Positions 24,161 through 28,180 of a stretch of 28,180 bases of DNA are shown piece by piece; the first letter of the stretch is position 1; each line of letters opens with the position of its first letter. The notes beneath the pieces are model-generated. The model was given only the letters and a program-made list of their open reading frames with translations. It had not been told where the DNA came from and made no database searches. This DNA comes from Acidobacteriaceae bacterium (lineage in GTDB: Bacteria > Acidobacteriota > Terriglobia > Terriglobales > Acidobacteriaceae): positions 1-28,180 of the forward strand of contig PMGP01000296.1 of assembly GCA_003156235.1 (NCBI GenBank), read 5' to 3'. The position numbers and the translations under genes were made by a program.

Positions 24161-26572
24161 ATGAGAGATTTCTGGCGGAGCGCGGCGGCTCGGATGGGAA
24201 TTGGGCTTGGCGTTTTGATTACAGCCTGCGGCGGTGGTGGCGGAAGCACCACCCCCCCTCCTCCAACCACCTTCGTGCTCACAGTCAACTCGTCCAACCC
24301 CGCCAGCGGCGTGGCGATCGGCGTGTCTCCCGCGGACACCAGCGGCGCGACCAACGGCGCGACGAGTTTTACGCGCACCTATGATGCCGGGACCTCCGTG
24401 ACGCTGACCGCGCCGGCCACTTCGGGCGGCAACACCTTTTCCTCTTGGACGGGTTGCACCACAGCCAGCACCGTCACCTGTACGACGGCGATGAATGCCA
24501 ATGCGACGGTCACCGCCAACTACACCGTACCCGCGGTCGCCGTAACCCCCAATCCCGCGACTGCCACTATAGGGAGCCAGGTGAAGTTTACGGCTTCGGT
24601 TGCCGGCACGGTCAGTTCGGCGGTGACCTGGTCGTTGGCCGCGCCCTCCGGCAGCAACCTGAGCCCCGGCACGATCAGCACAAGCGGTCTCTATACCACG
24701 CCCTACCCAGCTCCAGCCACAGTAACGGTCACGGCTACCAGTACCCAGGGAACGACCCAGGGCAAGAGTGCCAGCGTAATCGTAACCCTTAATCCTCTGG
24801 CCACGGCCGCAGGGCCGGCGCTGACCGTTGATGTGAGCAGTCCAGGCAATGCCATCAGCCCGCTCATCTACGGGATGAACGCATACTATCTGGACACGAC
24901 CTCCGCCACGACCGCTCATGCCAGCGTCGCCCGCTGGGGCGGGGACGACATTTCCCGATACAACTACCAGAACAATATAACCAACTCCGCCAGCGACTGG
25001 TACTTTGAAAACTCCGTCGGTGCCGGCAACATGTGGGGCGGCGGCAGTTTCACCGGGTTGGTGACGAGCGCGGCCAGCATCGGCGCCAAGACTCTGGGCA
25101 CCGTGCCTGTGCTTGGCTGGGTGGCGAATAGCACAGCGGGGGCCTGCAGTTTCACTCAAGCGTTGTACCCTGGCCAGGAGAGTTACAACGGCAGTTGCGG
25201 CGACGGTGTCTACCCCGACGGGAGCGGTGGCTGCACGAGTTCCGGCGGCTGCGACATCATGGGCCCTGGAACGCCGGGGTTTGCGGAAATCACCAGCATC
25301 CCGGAGCCTCCTCCAACTCCACCGGCGCCCAGCGCGGCTACTACATCGTGGGCTCTGGGCACATGGGCTGGCAGTTGGGTCAACTCCCTGGTGACCAATC
25401 CCAGCTACGGTAATGCCACCAGCGGCAAAGGGGTGGCCATCTGGGATCTAGACAATGAACCCACATGGTGGAGCGCGGTACATCGCGACGTGCATCCCAA
25501 TCCCTTCACCTACGACGAAGTGACCAACGGTGGCATTGGCACGGCTCTGGCCATCAAGACTGTCGATTCAACCGCCGAAGTGAGCGGACCGGTGATCGAC
25601 AATTGGTGGGCGTACTTCTATTCCATGGCGGATATTAGGGACGGATGGGACGCAGGCCCTTGCTATGAGCCGTGGAGCGATCCGGTCGACCGGAAGGCAC
25701 ACGGAGGCATGCCGTTCATTGAATACTATCTGCAGCAGTTCGCGGCGGCTGAAAACACTTACGGCAGGCGGTTGTTGGACTATGTGGACCTGCACACCTA
25801 TTTTGCTGCCGACAACACCGGTCTGACCACGGCGGGTAATACCAGTGCGCAACAGGCGCGGCTCAACTCGACGCGCGTCTTCTGGGATTCGACCTATACC
25901 GACCCCACGAACAATTACCCTCAGCCGAACTACATCACGGATTCTAACTACACGACGAGTTGCTCGCCTCCTCAACAGGCTCCGCAACTGATTCACATGA
26001 TGAAGACTTGGGTCGCCAACGACTATCCCGGCACCAAGCTAGCTATCGACGAATATAACTTTGGGGGATTGGAGGCCATCAACGGCGCGGTAACGCAGGC
26101 GGACATTCTGGGTATCTTCGGACGCGAAGGCCTGGATTTAGGCGCTCTTTGGCCGACGCAGGCATACAACACTCAGGGTCCCGGCAACATGGCCTTTGCG
26201 GTTTACCGCAACTACGACGGCAATAACTCGACGTTTGGCAACACGGTTCTGCCTTCCACCAGCGGCGCCGCCAACGCCAACCAAGGCTCGCTCTCAGTCT
26301 ATGCCGCTCTGCGCACCTCCGACAGCGCGGTGACCGTGGTGGTTATCAACAAGACCTACGGCCCGCTGACCAGCATAATTTCGCTCACGGGCCTGCCGTC
26401 AAACATAACTACCGCACAGGCTTATCTCTACAGCAACGCCAATCTGGCTGCCATCGTCGCGCAGCCGGCAGTGACCGTTACACCGCCAGCGCCGGAAGGC
26501 ACGAGCAGCACCATCGCCGGCTACACTTTCCCGGCACAGTCGATCACCCTCTTTGTTGTGCCGACGCTGTAA
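24161..26572 (+). CDS. GH44 endo-beta-1,4-glucanase/xyloglucanase, predicted lipoprotein
   Basis: The protein has 803 residues. A short signal ends in lipobox L-I-T-A-C (C23) followed by a Gly/Ser/Pro linker, so it should be membrane-anchored. An InlB-B-like bacterial repeat domain (about 38-122, with F-S-S-W-T-G-C) and an Ig-like domain (about 125-210) come next. The GH44 catalytic domain (about 220-700) opens with S-P-L-I-Y-G-M-N. It has I-W-D-L-D-N-E-P-T-W-W (E433, acid/base) and L-A-I-D-E-Y-N-F-G-G (E631, nucleophile), and a beta domain closes the protein. GH44 enzymes retain configuration and attack cellulose, xyloglucan, glucomannan and mixed-linkage glucan. The start is ATG 24161 with GGGAG at 24149-24153. 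A strong hairpin upstream makes this a separate transcription unit, and the LacI gene follows. A loop at 329-364 holds four Cys (329, 346, 358, 364), possibly disulphides. The family call is confident; the exact polymer is not known. Confidence 0.9.
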   Translation: MRDFWRSAAARMGIGLGVLITACGGGGGSTTPPPPTTFVLTVNSSNPASGVAIGVSPADTSGATNGATSFTRTYDAGTSVTLTAPATSGGNTFSSWTGCTTASTVTCTTAMNANATVTANYTVPAVAVTPNPATATIGSQVKFTASVAGTVSSAVTWSLAAPSGSNLSPGTISTSGLYTTPYPAPATVTVTATSTQGTTQGKSASVIVTLNPLATAAGPALTVDVSSPGNAISPLIYGMNAYYLDTTSATTAHASVARWGGDDISRYNYQNNITNSASDWYFENSVGAGNMWGGGSFTGLVTSAASIGAKTLGTVPVLGWVANSTAGACSFTQALYPGQESYNGSCGDGVYPDGSGGCTSSGGCDIMGPGTPGFAEITSIPEPPPTPPAPSAATTSWALGTWAGSWVNSLVTNPSYGNATSGKGVAIWDLDNEPTWWSAVHRDVHPNPFTYDEVTNGGIGTALAIKTVDSTAEVSGPVIDNWWAYFYSMADIRDGWDAGPCYEPWSDPVDRKAHGGMPFIEYYLQQFAAAENTYGRRLLDYVDLHTYFAADNTGLTTAGNTSAQQARLNSTRVFWDSTYTDPTNNYPQPNYITDSNYTTSCSPPQQAPQLIHMMKTWVANDYPGTKLAIDEYNFGGLEAINGAVTQADILGIFGREGLDLGALWPTQAYNTQGPGNMAFAVYRNYDGNNSTFGNTVLPSTSGAANANQGSLSVYAALRTSDSAVTVVVINKTYGPLTSIISLTGLPSNITTAQAYLYSNANLAAIVAQPAVTVTPPAPEGTSSTIAGYTFPAQSITLFVVPTL

Positions 26573-26592
26573 GGCAGCTTCTGCTTCCACCA

Positions 26593-26625
26593 CAGCAACG
26601 AAGACCTATTGCTGAGGGCCTTTTT
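26593..26625 (+). terminator. Weak terminator-like hairpin after the GH44 gene
   Basis: CAGCAA (26593-26598) pairs with TTGCTG (26609-26614), and TTTTT (26621-26625) follows 6 nt later, about 20 nt after the GH44 stop. The stem is short and the T-run is displaced, so this is only a candidate. Confidence 0.35.
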
Positions 26626-26677
26626 CGAGCAGCAAACCGACACAGGACGGCAGTGGTTTTCTGTCGCCCTCTTCTAG

Positions 26678-26694
26678 AACCGTTGTAACCGTTG
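26678..26694. promoter_or_regulatory. Direct repeat AACCGTTG before the LacI gene, candidate operator
   Basis: AACCGTTG occurs at 26678-26685 and again at 26687-26694, a 9-base period, about 58 nt before the chosen LacI start. AACCGTT-like half-sites with a central CG recall LacI-family operators, so autoregulation is possible. No full palindrome is present. Confidence 0.3.
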
Positions 26695-26751
26695 CGGAGG
26701 ATTGACCCAGCCAACGCGTCACTGCTGCCTGGGAGTGTGCACAGCCGGAAA

Positions 26752-27882
26752 ATGAGCATAGCCATAGAAATCACGCCTAATGAATCGCAAAAGATGTTAC
26801 AACGGGAGTATATGGCCAAACAAGTAAAATCAGGGATAGATCCGACGCCGGGGCAACCCATTGGCCTGCGCACGCTGGGCGAGTATCTAAACTTGTCACC
26901 AGCCACCATATCGCTGGTGCTGAACAACGCTCCCGGCGTGCGCTCGATTCCGCAAGAGACCCGTGACCGAGTGAAGGCGGCAGCAGCCAGATTTGAATAC
27001 CGGCCCAGCTTTTATGCGCGATCGCTGCGCAAGCGGCAGTCCTTTTCGGTGGGTGTGCTGGTGCCGGAATTGAGCGACAGCTATGCCACGCAGGTGCTGG
27101 CTGGCGTGGAGGAGTTCCTCATAGAAGAAGGGTATTTCTATCTGACCGCAAGCCATCGGCGCAAGCCCGACCTGATTGAGGAGTACTCGAGCCTGCTGAT
27201 GGACCGCTCTGTGGAAGGATTCATTCTGATCGACACGGTGCTGGAGCACAGCCTGAAGTTGCCAGTGGTGTCGGTGGCCGGGCATCGCAAGATCGTTGGC
27301 GTCACCGATGTCGTGCTGGATCAACGGCGGGCGGCAGAGTTGACATTGCGGCACCTTTTTCAATTGGGTCACCGCAAAATTGCCTTTATGCGCGGAGACA
27401 GCCGCAGCTCCGACGCCGACGACCGCTGGGAGTGTCTGATGGCCGTGGCGCGGGATCTCAAGCTGAAGATTCCGCCCGCGCTGACCATGCAATTGAGGTT
27501 ACTGGTCTCCACGCCTGAGCTGGGCTATGGTCCGGCGAGCGAGTTGCTGGCGGGCGGCGCTCCATTCACCGCCCTGGTCTGCTTTGACGATCTGGCCGCT
27601 ATCGGTGCAATCCGTGCCTTTATGGACCATGGCCTGCGAGTTCCCGAAGACATTTCAGTGGTGGGCTTCGACGATATCCAGAGCGCGGCCTACCACAACC
27701 CGAGCCTGACCACCATTCGCCAACCGCTGTATCACATGGGAATGGTGGCCGCGCGCATTCTGCTGCAACGGATTCGCGGTCAGGCGACTTTTCCGGCTAC
27801 GGTGCCGATTCTGCCGGAACTGGTGATTCGGGAGTCGACCTGTCCGCCCAATTTGCGGCGCGGGCGCGGGAAGCGGAACTGA
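26752..27882 (+). CDS. LacI/GalR-family transcriptional regulator
   Basis: This protein is about 376 residues from ATG 26752. An N-terminal LacI helix-turn-helix lies at about 39-59 (L-R-T-L-G-E-Y-L-N-L-S-P-A-T-I-S-L-V-L-N-N). A hinge helix (Y-R-P-S-F-Y-A-R-S-L-R-K, about 83-94) follows. The periplasmic-binding-like effector domain (about 99-360) contains V-G-V-L-V-P-E, G-H-R-K-I-A-F-M-R-G and P-E-D-I-S-V-V-G-F-D-D-I. About 38 residues precede the HTH, longer than usual, so ATG 26812 may be the real start; a TTG at 26692 is also in frame but less likely. Such proteins repress or activate sugar genes in response to a sugar ligand. The surrounding hydrolase and phosphorylase genes make a beta-gluco- or mannosaccharide response likely. 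The effector cannot be read from the sequence. Confidence 0.9.
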   Translation: MSIAIEITPNESQKMLQREYMAKQVKSGIDPTPGQPIGLRTLGEYLNLSPATISLVLNNAPGVRSIPQETRDRVKAAAARFEYRPSFYARSLRKRQSFSVGVLVPELSDSYATQVLAGVEEFLIEEGYFYLTASHRRKPDLIEEYSSLLMDRSVEGFILIDTVLEHSLKLPVVSVAGHRKIVGVTDVVLDQRRAAELTLRHLFQLGHRKIAFMRGDSRSSDADDRWECLMAVARDLKLKIPPALTMQLRLLVSTPELGYGPASELLAGGAPFTALVCFDDLAAIGAIRAFMDHGLRVPEDISVVGFDDIQSAAYHNPSLTTIRQPLYHMGMVAARILLQRIRGQATFPATVPILPELVIRESTCPPNLRRGRGKRN

Positions 27883-27973
27883 AGACCAGTTGCCGGCGGC
27901 CCTCCGATGGGTGCGAAATCGCCCTGACCGCCGATCCGGCGAGGGATCCTACACACAGATTGGAGGAATGAGC

Positions 27974-27998
27974 AAGGGGAGCCTGCGCGGCTCCCCTT
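27974..27998. terminator. Convergent (bidirectional) terminator hairpin
   Basis: AAGGGGAGCC (27974-27983) and GGCTCCCCTT (27989-27998) form a perfect 10-bp stem with a 5-nt loop. It lies between the stops of the LacI gene and the minus-strand gene at the window end, so it can serve both. There is no long T-run on either strand. Confidence 0.6.
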
Positions 27999-28023
27999 CG
28001 AGTTAGTGGCAAGTCAGTCGAGT

Positions 28024-28180
28024 TACTTTTTGCCTTCGAGTTCATCGGCCAGGGCGCCGGCTCCGTAGAGCTTGCGCAGGCCTTCGATCATGCCGGACGA
28101 GTGGACGGCGACGGCGCGGTTCTTGGTTCCGTCATAGACAAAATCACCGGCCATGGACTCGATGTTGCCGTCGAAGATCA
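28024..28180 (-). CDS. C-terminal end of an unrecognised protein (cut by window edge)
   Basis: On the minus strand a frame runs from the window edge to TAA (28024-28026), giving about 51 residues that end A-D-E-L-E-G-K-K. Visible pieces are F-D-G-N-I-E-S-M-A-G-D-F, Y-D-G-T-K-N-R-A-V-A-V-H-S-S-G and M-I-E-G-L-R-K-L-Y-G. The fragment has coding-like composition and a terminator hairpin just beyond its stop. I do not recognise the family; the rest lies outside the window. Confidence 0.6.

Noticed and set aside
24086..25159. A 357-codon minus-strand frame opposite the GH44 gene
   Set aside because: Its composition is Arg/Gly/Ala-rich without domain features; it is the shadow of the Ig-like and catalytic regions of GH44.

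Overview
The window reads as a piece of an Acidobacteriota chromosome (most likely a Terriglobia-type soil bacterium). This rests on the gene families: a VWFA-related protein of the kind described in Acidobacteria, a ~1300-residue Oar-like TonB receptor ending in Phe, and giant secreted NHL/Ig-like repeat proteins. No species can be named. Base composition is moderately GC-rich throughout, and I saw no insertion sequence, prophage, CRISPR array, rRNA or tRNA.

Layout. (1) Bases 1-4837, + strand: a sugar phosphorolysis operon. It holds the 3' part of a GH94 disaccharide phosphorylase, a short aldo/keto-reductase C-terminal remnant, a cellobiose 2-epimerase, a GH130 mannosylglucose phosphorylase and a secreted SGNH esterase that starts inside the end of the GH130 gene. 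(2) Bases 4848-7922, - strand and convergent: a 1024-residue secreted clan-A-like glycoside hydrolase with extra domains at both ends. (3) Bases 7923-8366: non-coding divergent region. (4) Bases 8367-10214: secreted VWFA-related protein. (5) Bases 10215-10797: non-coding leader holding a good sigma70-like promoter with an AAACGTTT palindrome and a cobalamin-riboswitch-like segment. (6) Bases 10798-23944: the TonB receptor followed by two tandem paralogous giant NHL/Ig proteins, the second carrying an internal ~1.25 kb duplication. (7) Bases 24161-26572: GH44 endoglucanase/xyloglucanase lipoprotein. (8) Bases 26752-27882: LacI-family regulator. (9) Bases 28024-28180, - strand: the C-terminal end of an unrecognised protein.

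A coherent reading is plant cell-wall beta-glucan/glucomannan use. The GH44 lipoprotein and the minus-strand hydrolase would cut polysaccharide outside the inner membrane, the SGNH protein could remove acetyl groups, and the receptor could import products. In the cytoplasm the epimerase would turn mannobiose into mannosyl-glucose, GH130 would phosphorolyse that to mannose 1-phosphate and glucose, and GH94 would phosphorolyse a gluco-disaccharide such as cellobiose. The LacI protein is a candidate regulator. The epimerase and GH130 assignments are strong; receptor substrate, esterase substrate and regulator targets are inference.

The most unusual feature is a shared C-terminal module in the two giant paralogues. 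An Ig-like domain is split by two hydrophobic segments joined by a basic loop, and the second segment ends in a lipobox-like V/I-T-A-C, the same form as the N-terminal lipobox of the adjacent GH44 protein. It could be an undescribed anchoring or processing signal.
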